A DNA stretch of 12,479 bases from MED-G78 sp964343355 (GTDB lineage: Bacteria; Pseudomonadota; Gammaproteobacteria; Magnimaribacterales; D2472). Shown here piece after piece: positions 7,059-12,479 of this stretch. A program made the position numbers and the translations under genes. The notes below the pieces were generated by a model, which did no database searches, was not told where the DNA came from, and saw only the letters and a list, made by a program, of their open reading frames with translations. Within the stretch, counting starts at the first letter, position 1. Every line of letters begins with the position of its first letter. The DNA is taken from positions 1 to 12,479 of the forward strand of contig CAYFJC010000032.1 in assembly GCA_964343355.1 (NCBI GenBank), read 5' to 3'.

Positions 7059-8589
7059 CCAATCTTTTATTTAAAAAATACACCAAGATAAAGCTTAGCA
7101 TTACTAATAAAAGGCTTGGATTAGCAGCTAGCTCCCACTGACCCTCACTTGTAAAGTTATAAATTTTTGATGAAAGAGTTTCAAAACCCACAGGTCTTAA
7201 AATCAAGGTGGCAGGCTGCTCTTTAACCACCTCAATAAATACCACCAAAAATGCTACCAATAGAGCAGGCTTTAATGATGGCAAGTAAAGAGAAATAAAA
7301 GCCTTTAAAGGGTTAGAGGGAAGGGTCGCAAGAACTTGTTTACTAGATTTAGGAATATTATCCAGTGCAGAGACTAGATACTGAAAAGCGGGGGTCATAA
7401 ATCTTATAGAAAGACATATGATTAAACCAAAAATACCCAAAGATGTAATAGATACTCCAAACATCTCATTTACTACTATAAGAAGACCTACGGCAATAAC
7501 AGATCCAGGTAATGCATAGCCTATTGTTGAAATAGTAATAATACTTTTCATTTTACTGGAGCCGTTATAAGCAAGAGCTAAAACCAATGCAATAATCATA
7601 ATAAGTAAGGCTGTTATAAAACCAAGAAATCCAGAGTTTATAAAAAGTGTAATATTTGAGCTAGATAAGAAAACTTCTTTTAAATCACTCCATATTATTA
7701 ATTGAATGAGCGGAAGACCAAATGCAATTATAAATAATAAAGAGCATGCCGATGCGCTAATAGTCCCCAGAGTACTATTTAAAGGAATCTTGTCAAAAGA
7801 CTCTTTAGAAATAGATCCAACTCTTTTTGAATCTGTTAGTCTTTTGCTTAATAACAGAAGAAGCACTACAAATATAAATAAAATACCCGCTAATCGAGCA
7901 CCACTAAAATAATCTTGATACCCAAACCATGCGTTATAGATTGCTACAGTAAAAGTTTCAATTCTGAGTGTTGAAACTCCTCCAAAATCTGCAAGAGTTT
8001 CCAGCATAGCTAAAATCATTCCAGCAATGATAGCTGGTTTTAAGGCTGGCAAAAGAACTGTTCTTATAACAGTTAGATCTGATTTTCCTAGAGTTTTTGC
8101 CGCTTTAAATAACGGGATACCTAAATGCCTAATTTGAGCTTTCATTAAAAGAAAAATATATGGATACAAGGCCAATGACATTATTAATGATGCCCCAAGA
8201 ATATTTCTTACAGAAGGCATAATGATCCCAATTTCTCTTAACCATGTTGCTAAAGGACCAGAGTATTCAAGACCGCCAACAAAAATAAATGCATAAATAT
8301 ACGCAGGAAACGCAAGAGGTAAACTTAAGGACCAGCTAAAAAAATTATGGCCTGGAAATTTATAAAGGCTTGTTAAGATTGCAAAAGGTGCAGCAATAAT
8401 AAAAGTAAAGAATCCAACCAAAATAGTTAAAGAAACAGTATTAATCAATAATTTTGATATAAGAGCTGATGTGAGAAAGGATTCAGATACATCTTGAAGG
8501 AATGCTAAACCCAAGAAGGCTATAAAAAAAACTATAGAGAATCCAACCCATGGAATTGAAAGATATCTCCAAATTTTTAAATGCTCCAT
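7045..8589 (-). CDS. Iron(III)-type ABC transporter permease (FbpB/AfuB family)
   Basis: This is a 514-residue inner-membrane permease made of two fused transport domains, as in FbpB/SfuB proteins of ferric-iron importers. Each half has an EAA-type loop that docks the ATPase: residues about 162-185 (AAKTLGKSDL...LLPALKPA) and about 416-441 (SSKQVLATLP...YLPSLKPA). The stretches ETLADFGGVSTL with TFTVAIYNAWFG (197-223) and EVVKEQPATLILRPVGFETLSS (453-474) are strong family hallmarks. About twelve membrane helices are expected. No substrate-binding protein (FbpA) or ATPase (FbpC) gene is in the window, so its partners must be encoded elsewhere. Iron specificity is inferred from family only. It starts one base after the rmuC stop, preceded by an AGAAGA ribosome-binding-like stretch, and its end overlaps gcvT, placing it in the rmuC - gcvTHP unit. 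Confidence 0.9.
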   Translation of the reverse strand: MEHLKIWRYLSIPWVGFSIVFFIAFLGLAFLQDVSESFLTSALISKLLINTVSLTILVGFFTFIIAAPFAILTSLYKFPGHNFFSWSLSLPLAFPAYIYAFIFVGGLEYSGPLATWLREIGIIMPSVRNILGASLIMSLALYPYIFLLMKAQIRHLGIPLFKAAKTLGKSDLTVIRTVLLPALKPAIIAGMILAMLETLADFGGVSTLRIETFTVAIYNAWFGYQDYFSGARLAGILFIFVVLLLLLSKRLTDSKRVGSISKESFDKIPLNSTLGTISASACSLLFIIAFGLPLIQLIIWSDLKEVFLSSSNITLFINSGFLGFITALLIMIIALVLALAYNGSSKMKSIITISTIGYALPGSVIAVGLLIVVNEMFGVSITSLGIFGLIICLSIRFMTPAFQYLVSALDNIPKSSKQVLATLPSNPLKAFISLYLPSLKPALLVAFLVVFIEVVKEQPATLILRPVGFETLSSKIYNFTSEGQWELAANPSLLLVMLSFILVYFLNKRLDGNE

Positions 8590-8590
8590 T

Positions 8591-9697
8591 TTATTCTTCT
8601 AAGATATTCTTATTAGGCTGCTTAAGATTTTTTTTATTCTTTGCACCTAACTTTTCAAGATCCTTCATTTGATTAAATAGATTGCCTTGACCTTCATATA
8701 ATTTATTCTGCGCACCAAGAAAAGATTTCTCAACACTCTTTAAATGCCTGCCAATATCTTCTAAATCCTCTGTTAGTCCTGAGAATTTATCTATTAAATG
8801 ACCCGCTCGCTCTGCAATCAAATCAGCATGCTTATTATGTTTATCTAGTCTCCATAAGTTTTCAGCTATTCTTAAAATAGCAATTAAATTTGTTGGAGTT
8901 ACAAAAGCCATTCGATTGTCATTAGCATATTTTTGTAAATCCCAATCATTTGTAAGTGCCAAGGAAAGTGCTGATTCTATAGGTACAAACATAAGGACAT
9001 AATCTGGTGAATTTATTTCTGGCAGAGCATGATAATCTTGCTCTTTTAGCGCCTTCATATTTTTCTTTAATGAGGTTATATGCTCTTTTAAATATACCTC
9101 TTTTGTCTTGGGATCATCCTCTTTAATAAATTTCTCATAGGCAGTTAGTGAGACTTTTGAGTCGATAACAATATTTCTTTCTCCAGGCAGATATATTACT
9201 GCATCTGGTATTTTGAGAGATCCATCTGATGCTCTATAGCCTTTCTGCAATTCATAGTTCAATCCTTTTTCTAATCCAGACTCCTCAAGTGTTCTTTCCA
9301 GTATTTGTTCGCCCCATAAACCTTGGGCCTTTGAATCTCCTTTTAGCGCCTTGGTAAGATTTTCAGTATTATCATTCATACTGTCCGTTGCTTTTAGAAG
9401 CTGATCTACTTGCAGCTTAAAGCTTTCTTTTGCAGCTGATTGATCTTTTTGTTGCATTTGGATTTGTTCTTTTAGATCCTTTATTTGTTCCTTAAAAGGC
9501 TCCAATGTCTGATTAAGATCTTTTAAATTCTTCTGAGATAAAGAATCAGTTTTTTCTTCAAGAATTTTATTAGCAATATTAATAAAGCTCATCTCTATTA
9601 ATTTTGCATTATTTTTTCTCATATTTACCAAGACAAATAAAATTATTGCCAAGCTAACTATAATTAAAAGTCCTAAAAATATATTTTCTTCAACCAT
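8591..9697 (-). CDS. rmuC: RmuC-family DNA recombination protein
   Basis: RmuC proteins are membrane-anchored, nuclease-like proteins. In E. coli they limit inversions at short inverted repeats, but the biochemical activity is not settled. This 368-residue copy has an N-terminal membrane helix (about residues 8-25), then a Gln/Lys/Glu-rich coiled coil (about 40-120), then the RmuC domain. The PD-(D/E)XK-like core is visible: Glu130 in GLWGEQILERTLEESG, Asp165 in IPDAVIYLP, and Asp179 with Lys181 in VIDSKVSLTAYEKF. The stretches YVLMFVPIESAL and TPTNLIAILRIAENLWR follow. It is shorter than E. coli RmuC (about 475 residues as I recall), mainly in the coiled coil and tail. It is the first gene of the long minus-strand unit ending in gcvP. 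No Shine-Dalgarno sequence precedes the start. Confidence 0.94.
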   Translation of the reverse strand: MVEENIFLGLLIIVSLAIILFVLVNMRKNNAKLIEMSFINIANKILEEKTDSLSQKNLKDLNQTLEPFKEQIKDLKEQIQMQQKDQSAAKESFKLQVDQLLKATDSMNDNTENLTKALKGDSKAQGLWGEQILERTLEESGLEKGLNYELQKGYRASDGSLKIPDAVIYLPGERNIVIDSKVSLTAYEKFIKEDDPKTKEVYLKEHITSLKKNMKALKEQDYHALPEINSPDYVLMFVPIESALSLALTNDWDLQKYANDNRMAFVTPTNLIAILRIAENLWRLDKHNKHADLIAERAGHLIDKFSGLTEDLEDIGRHLKSVEKSFLGAQNKLYEGQGNLFNQMKDLEKLGAKNKKNLKQPNKNILEE

Positions 9698-9732
9698 TAG
9701 TTACATTATTCCATTAAAATATATCTCATACT
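9698..9732. promoter_or_regulatory. Divergent promoter gap between rmuC and the aminotransferase
   Basis: These 35 A+T-rich bases separate two divergent genes and must hold, or border, promoters for both directions. On the minus strand AATAAT (9705-9710) is a five-of-six -10 match ending seven bases before the rmuC ATG. On the plus strand a weaker TATATC lies about seven bases before the aminotransferase ATG. Neither gene has a Shine-Dalgarno sequence. No clear -35 hexamer is seen on either strand. Confidence 0.4.
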
Positions 9733-10947
9733 ATGCCTGAATCAATAGCTCAACAATTTAAATCTCTATTAGACGAAAAGCTATCTATAGATTTAACACG
9801 GGGCAAGCCCAGTCCGTCTCAATTAGATTTATCAAATGAGCTCTTAAGTATTGCTGTAGAGCCATTAACGGAAGATGGAAAAGACATAAGGAATTATGGG
9901 GAACCGCTTGGTATTTATCAAGCACGAGAATTGGGATCAGAATTACTAGATAGCCCAATTGACAATACAATTGCTGCTGAGCAATCCAGCCTATTATTAA
10001 GTTACCAATTATTGCTTGCCAATCATCTTTTTGGTTTAAATGGAAAGCCGTGGAAGGATATAAAAAATCCTAAATTTATTTGTCCAACCCCTGGTTTTGA
10101 CAGGCATTTTAGGATGCTAGATGAGCTTGGTATTGAAATGTTACCAGTACCTTTAACGGGTGATGGATTAGATACTAATATCTTAAAAACAACCCTAGCT
10201 GAGCATTCAGATATTGTTGGCCTTATTAGCGTTCCGAGACATTCAAACCCATCTGGTGATATCTATTCAGATGATAATATTCTTAAAATATTTGAGCTAT
10301 GTTCTGAATATTCAAAAGATTTAGTTTTTTTATTTGACCATGCTTACCTAATTCATGATTTACCCAATGCTCCAAGTCAGTCATCTATTTGGTCATTAGC
10401 AGAGCAAGCTAAAGTTCTTAATCAGACAGCAATCCTTACATCTTTTTCTAAAGTTACTTTTGGAGGCGGCGGCTTGGCTTTTTTTGCAGGAGGCGAGGGC
10501 ACATTTTCTTTAGTTAAAAAAATTAGAGACTCAATGATTATTTGCCCTGACAAAGTTAATCAATTGCGACATGTAACATTCTTTAAAAACAAAGCAAATA
10601 TAATGGCGCACATGCAAAAGCATGCAGCTATTATTGAACCAAAATTTGAATTAACTACCTCTATCCTAAAAACAATTCCTCAGGAATGTGGAAACTTTTC
10701 AAGCCCAACTGGTGGTTATTTTATTACTTATGAAACAGCAAATCCTATAGCTGCAAAAGTTATAGATATATGTAAAAGTGCTGGCGTCCTAATAACTCCT
10801 GCAGGCGCAACATTTCCTCATGGAATAGATCCTAATGATAGTGTTATTAGGCTTGCTCCAACTTTTGTTGAAGCAGAAAAGCTTAAAAAAGCTATTGAAG
10901 TTTTTTCAGCGGCAGTGCAGATAGCTCACTTTAATATTGAAATTTAA
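9733..10947 (+). CDS. PLP-dependent aspartate aminotransferase, Rv3722c-like (PF12897 type)
   Basis: This 404-residue fold-type I PLP enzyme matches the family of Mycobacterium tuberculosis Rv3722c, an aspartate aminotransferase, more closely than classical AspC. Shared stretches include LTRGKPSPSQLDLSN at the N-terminus, RNYGEPLG, PTPGFDRHF, SNPSG with Asn172, PDKVNQLRHVTFF, GGYFITYE, TPAGATFPHGIDPNDS, and IRLAPTF with the substrate-carboxylate Arg373. The PLP Schiff-base lysine is Lys240 in TSFSKVTFGGGG. Asp202 should pair with the PLP pyridine nitrogen and Tyr205 with its phenol oxygen. The motif is DHAY, where I recall DNAY in Rv3722c. The likely role is aspartate/glutamate nitrogen exchange in the cytoplasm. 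It diverges from rmuC and converges on hspQ with interlocked stops. No Shine-Dalgarno sequence is seen. The amino donor is inferred from family only. Confidence 0.9.
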   Translation: MPESIAQQFKSLLDEKLSIDLTRGKPSPSQLDLSNELLSIAVEPLTEDGKDIRNYGEPLGIYQARELGSELLDSPIDNTIAAEQSSLLLSYQLLLANHLFGLNGKPWKDIKNPKFICPTPGFDRHFRMLDELGIEMLPVPLTGDGLDTNILKTTLAEHSDIVGLISVPRHSNPSGDIYSDDNILKIFELCSEYSKDLVFLFDHAYLIHDLPNAPSQSSIWSLAEQAKVLNQTAILTSFSKVTFGGGGLAFFAGGEGTFSLVKKIRDSMIICPDKVNQLRHVTFFKNKANIMAHMQKHAAIIEPKFELTTSILKTIPQECGNFSSPTGGYFITYETANPIAAKVIDICKSAGVLITPAGATFPHGIDPNDSVIRLAPTFVEAEKLKKAIEVFSAAVQIAHFNIEI

Positions 10948-11276
10948 TTCCTTGCTCTAGAAGCAGGCACATGACTTCCACTCTCAAAATGAGAGAAAAT
11001 ACTTGAAACATCAGGATGGTTAGCTGGCTTATTAAGATTTTCTAATAGAAGATTCTGTTCAGATACATAAGCTATATAAAAAATATCTTTATTTTCAGCA
11101 AAAACATGATAAAAAGGCTGCTCTTTTGCAGGTCGCATAGTCTCTGGTATGGCTTCATACCATTCATCAGTATTGTTATACTCAGGGTCAAGATCAAAAA
11201 TAACACCTCTAAAATCAAGGAATTTATGCTTGATAACGTCCCCAATTGAGAATTTTGCTTCTATTAATTCTTTCAT
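10944..11276 (-). CDS. hspQ: Heat shock protein HspQ (hemimethylated-DNA-binding YccV family)
   Basis: HspQ is a small cytoplasmic protein that in enterics is heat-inducible, binds hemimethylated oriC DNA, modulates DnaA stability and acts as a specificity enhancer for Lon. The 110-residue product has the family pattern: AKFSIGDVIKHKFLDFRGVIFDLDPEY at the N-terminus, then PFYHVFAENKD, then AYVSEQNLL, ending in a basic SRARN tail like the LRN ending of the E. coli protein. It is slightly longer than E. coli HspQ (105 residues as I recall). Its stop codon interlocks with that of the convergent aminotransferase, and it diverges from the YbjQ-family gene across 40 bases. No Shine-Dalgarno sequence precedes its ATG; a TATTAT lies seven bases upstream instead. 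No sigma-32-like promoter was recognised. Confidence 0.93.
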   Translation of the reverse strand: MKELIEAKFSIGDVIKHKFLDFRGVIFDLDPEYNNTDEWYEAIPETMRPAKEQPFYHVFAENKDIFYIAYVSEQNLLLENLNKPANHPDVSSIFSHFESGSHVPASRARN

Positions 11277-11283
11277 AATTTAT

Positions 11284-11289
11284 ATAATA
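11284..11289 (-). promoter_or_regulatory. Candidate -10 box for hspQ
   Basis: Read on the minus strand this is TATTAT, one mismatch from TATAAT, ending seven bases before the hspQ ATG. If used, transcription would begin at or next to the start codon and the mRNA would be leaderless. The whole 40-base gap (11277-11316) is A+T-rich, and TATAAT on the plus strand at 11283-11288 overlaps this site. It could serve the YbjQ-family gene, with a leader of about 20 bases. No good -35 is visible in either direction. Confidence 0.35.
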
Positions 11290-11316
11290 TATTGATATAA
11301 CTAAAAGAGAAATATT

Positions 11317-11640
11317 ATGGATGAAGATATTATGGTTGTCTCCTCAAATCAAATTGAAGGCAGGCCCGTTAAGGAATACTTAGGAATAGTTGCAGGCAGC
11401 ATTGTTAAATCTAGAAATGCTGGAAGCGATATGTTTGCTTCACTTAAAAGTTTAGTGGGTGGAGAATTGGTAGGGTATTCAACTCTCCTTCAAAGAGCTA
11501 GAGATGACGCTTATGGCAGAATGATAGAAAATGCAAAATCAAAAGGTGCAAATGCTATTATTGCTTTCAGATTTCAGACTTCAACTATAACCCAGGGTGC
11601 TTCTGAAGTTGTTGCCTATGGAACAGCAGTAAAGATTTAA
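11317..11640 (+). CDS. YbjQ/UPF0145-family protein
   Basis: This is a 107-residue member of the YbjQ (UPF0145, DUF74) family, small cytoplasmic proteins thought to form pentamers, with no established function despite the name 'putative heavy-metal-binding'. Family features are the N-terminal strand with VKEYLGIVAGSIV (residues 18-30), DMFASLKSLVGGELVGYSTLLQRARDDAY in the middle, GANAIIAFRF (77-86), and the C-terminal YGTAVKI (101-107). Met6 (MVVSSNQ) is a possible alternative start. The first ATG is preferred because AAAAGAGA ends six bases before it and serves as a plausible ribosome binding site. It is divergent from hspQ and is followed 20 bases later by a small membrane-protein gene on the same strand. 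The pair may be co-transcribed. Confidence 0.92.
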   Translation: MDEDIMVVSSNQIEGRPVKEYLGIVAGSIVKSRNAGSDMFASLKSLVGGELVGYSTLLQRARDDAYGRMIENAKSKGANAIIAFRFQTSTITQGASEVVAYGTAVKI

Positions 11641-11647
11641 TACAAAT

Positions 11648-11653
11648 TAAGGA
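11648..11653 (+). promoter_or_regulatory. Ribosome binding site of the small membrane-protein gene
   Basis: TAAGGA ends seven bases before the ATG at 11661. It is the clearest Shine-Dalgarno sequence in the window and supports the reality and start of the short gene that follows. Confidence 0.75.
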
Positions 11654-11660
11654 CAAATAA

Positions 11661-11885
11661 ATGAACAAAACTGAAAAGACTGCTTTTAGAGAAGCAATAA
11701 TAATTGTAATGATGGGTTGTATTATTAACTTCCCACTTCAAACATTCTTATTATGGTTAACTATTGATCAGTGGTCATGGACTAATACTGTGAGTATCTC
11801 ACTCTTTACCCAAGCAATCCTTACTTTTGTTGCCCTACTAAGGGTATATTCAATTCGTATGAGATTCCAAAGAGGTAAATTTTAA
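11661..11885 (+). CDS. Small two-helix membrane protein, DUF7220-like
   Basis: This encodes a 74-residue protein with two predicted membrane helices (about residues 13-33 and 44-63) and a basic C-terminus (RVYSIRMRFQRGKF). The pattern is a charged start, REA, a helix with Gly and a QTF turn, a second helix opening with a Phe-Thr pair, then R-x-Y-x-I-R-x-x-F. It resembles DUF7220-type small proteins that I recall from phages and marine metagenomes. The match is by eye and function is unknown. A strong ribosome binding site (11648-11653) and position 20 bases after the YbjQ-family gene support it as a real gene. It converges on an FtsX-type permease gene eight bases away. It could be a relic of phage DNA or a small resident membrane factor. 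Confidence 0.75.
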   Translation: MNKTEKTAFREAIIIVMMGCIINFPLQTFLLWLTIDQWSWTNTVSISLFTQAILTFVALLRVYSIRMRFQRGKF

Positions 11886-11895
11886 AAAATTTTTT
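11884..11895. repeat. Perfect A6T6 palindrome between convergent genes
   Basis: Six A followed by six T span the gap between the small membrane-protein stop (TAA at 11883-11885) and the FtsX-type permease stop (minus strand, 11896-11894). It is self-complementary and has no G or C and no loop, so it is not a classical intrinsic terminator. It does give an A-tract in both directions at a convergent junction. Confidence 0.4.
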
Positions 11896-12479
11896 ATAAG
11901 GATCTCAAAGCGTCAGTAATATTTTGCCTAGCTGCATTAAGTGCAGGTAAAAAACCTCCAATAAAACCAACTATTAATGCCAGAATAAGACCCTGCATTA
12001 TAATTTCACCGGTTACCGCAAAATCAAATGATGTTTGACTAAACGTCCCCCCAGCAAGTGTTGAGACTGTGTATCCATTGAATACTACATAAGCTAAACC
12101 AGCGCCTAAGAGGCCTCCAGAAAGAGCTAGAACCATAGATTCAATCATTAAGGCCGCTAGTATAGAGCTACCCCTAAATCCAACAGCTCGCAGTGTCCCA
12201 ATTTCAACCAACCGAGTGGATACTGCGCTATACATCGAATTCAATGCAGCAAAGATGGAACCAATAGCCATAATAATAGCCACTAAATATCCAAAGCTAT
12301 TAATAATTCCAGACACTCCAGACGCTTGATTCTTATAAAAATCTAGTTCATTTTCAACTTTCACTTCGAGCCTTGGATCATTTTCTATAAAGATAGCAAA
12401 TTCATCAAAACTTGATACTGACTCTAATCTTGCTATTGCATTTGATGCAGATGCGCCTCGTTGGAAGGCAGACTGAGCT
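11894..12479 (-). CDS. MacB/FtsX-type ABC transporter permease (partial, N-terminus off the right edge)
   Basis: The frame is open from base 12478 to a TAA at 11896-11894, giving the last 194 residues. The first 55 or so look like the end of the periplasmic MacB-like core (FIENDPRLEVKVENELDFYK). The FtsX domain follows. Its membrane helices lie at about visible residues 62-81, 107-134 and 158-180. The conserved STRLVEIGTLRAVGF stretch sits after the first of these (88-102), and the tail LPALNAARQNITDALRSL is typical. Such permeases pair with a LolD/MacB-like ATPase for lipoprotein, peptide or efflux transport; which one cannot be decided. A GTG at 12364 is an internal codon rather than a start, since the homologous frame continues upstream to the edge. 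It converges on the small membrane-protein gene. Confidence 0.88.
   Translation of the reverse strand, partial: AQSAFQRGASASNAIARLESVSSFDEFAIFIENDPRLEVKVENELDFYKNQASGVSGIINSFGYLVAIIMAIGSIFAALNSMYSAVSTRLVEIGTLRAVGFRGSSILAALMIESMVLALSGGLLGAGLAYVVFNGYTVSTLAGGTFSQTSFDFAVTGEIIMQGLILALIVGFIGGFLPALNAARQNITDALRSL

Noticed and set aside
7045..7100. Possible glycine riboswitch ahead of gcvT
   Set aside because: gcvT begins inside the preceding permease gene, leaving no leader; no paired glycine-aptamer structure was recognised by eye.
9785..9970. Minus-strand open frame inside the aminotransferase
   Set aside because: It is antisense to conserved N-terminal motifs and not plausible as a protein.
12362..12364. 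GTG as the start of a 156-residue FtsX-domain protein
   Set aside because: The same frame stays open to the window edge and encodes MacB-like periplasmic residues, so the gene is a longer permease cut by the edge.
1..12479. tRNA or rRNA genes, CRISPR arrays, insertion sequences, integrases, defence or toxin-antitoxin modules
   Set aside because: Every gap is 40 bases or less, and all genes belong to housekeeping or transport families; no repeats of the needed kind were seen on either strand.

Overview
This window reads as a stretch of core chromosome from a small-genome, A+T-rich gammaproteobacterium, most likely a marine planktonic lineage such as SAR86. That placement is inference. It rests on three things: strongly A+T-rich genes with gammaproteobacterial homologues (hspQ, rppH, a single-chain gcvP); an lgt / TauE-type permease / rppH / HAD-phosphatase neighbourhood that I recall from Pseudomonas; and extreme compactness. 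By the coordinates below, only 153 of 12479 bases lie outside genes. No gap exceeds 40 bases, so there is no non-coding stretch over 300 bases to describe.

Left block (1-2722): lgt (lipoprotein maturation, cut by the window edge), a TauE/SafE permease and rppH (mRNA 5' pyrophosphohydrolase) form a tight minus-strand operon transcribed leftward. A HAD-IB phosphatase diverges from rppH. The ptsP gene usually found next to rppH is missing, and the two flanking genes abut exactly.

Central block (2719-9697): one long minus-strand unit reads rmuC - iron(III)-type ABC permease - gcvT - gcvH - gcvP. The last three encode the T, H and P proteins of the glycine cleavage system, which decarboxylates glycine and passes its methylene group to tetrahydrofolate. 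The shared L protein (lpd) is not here. The junctions are so tight that there is no room for a glycine riboswitch before gcvT, so the gcv genes probably depend on transcription entering from upstream.

Right block (9698-12479): a Rv3722c-type aspartate aminotransferase diverges from rmuC and converges on hspQ. hspQ diverges from a YbjQ-family gene, which is followed by a 74-residue two-helix membrane protein resembling the phage-associated DUF7220 group. Last comes the C-terminal part of a MacB/FtsX-type ABC permease, cut by the right edge.

No tRNA, rRNA, CRISPR array, insertion sequence, attachment site or convincing intrinsic terminator was seen. I found no new multi-gene system. The best leads are the small phage-like membrane protein, the interlocked stop codons of two convergent gene pairs, the hints of leaderless transcripts, and the unusual operon placement of gcvTHP.
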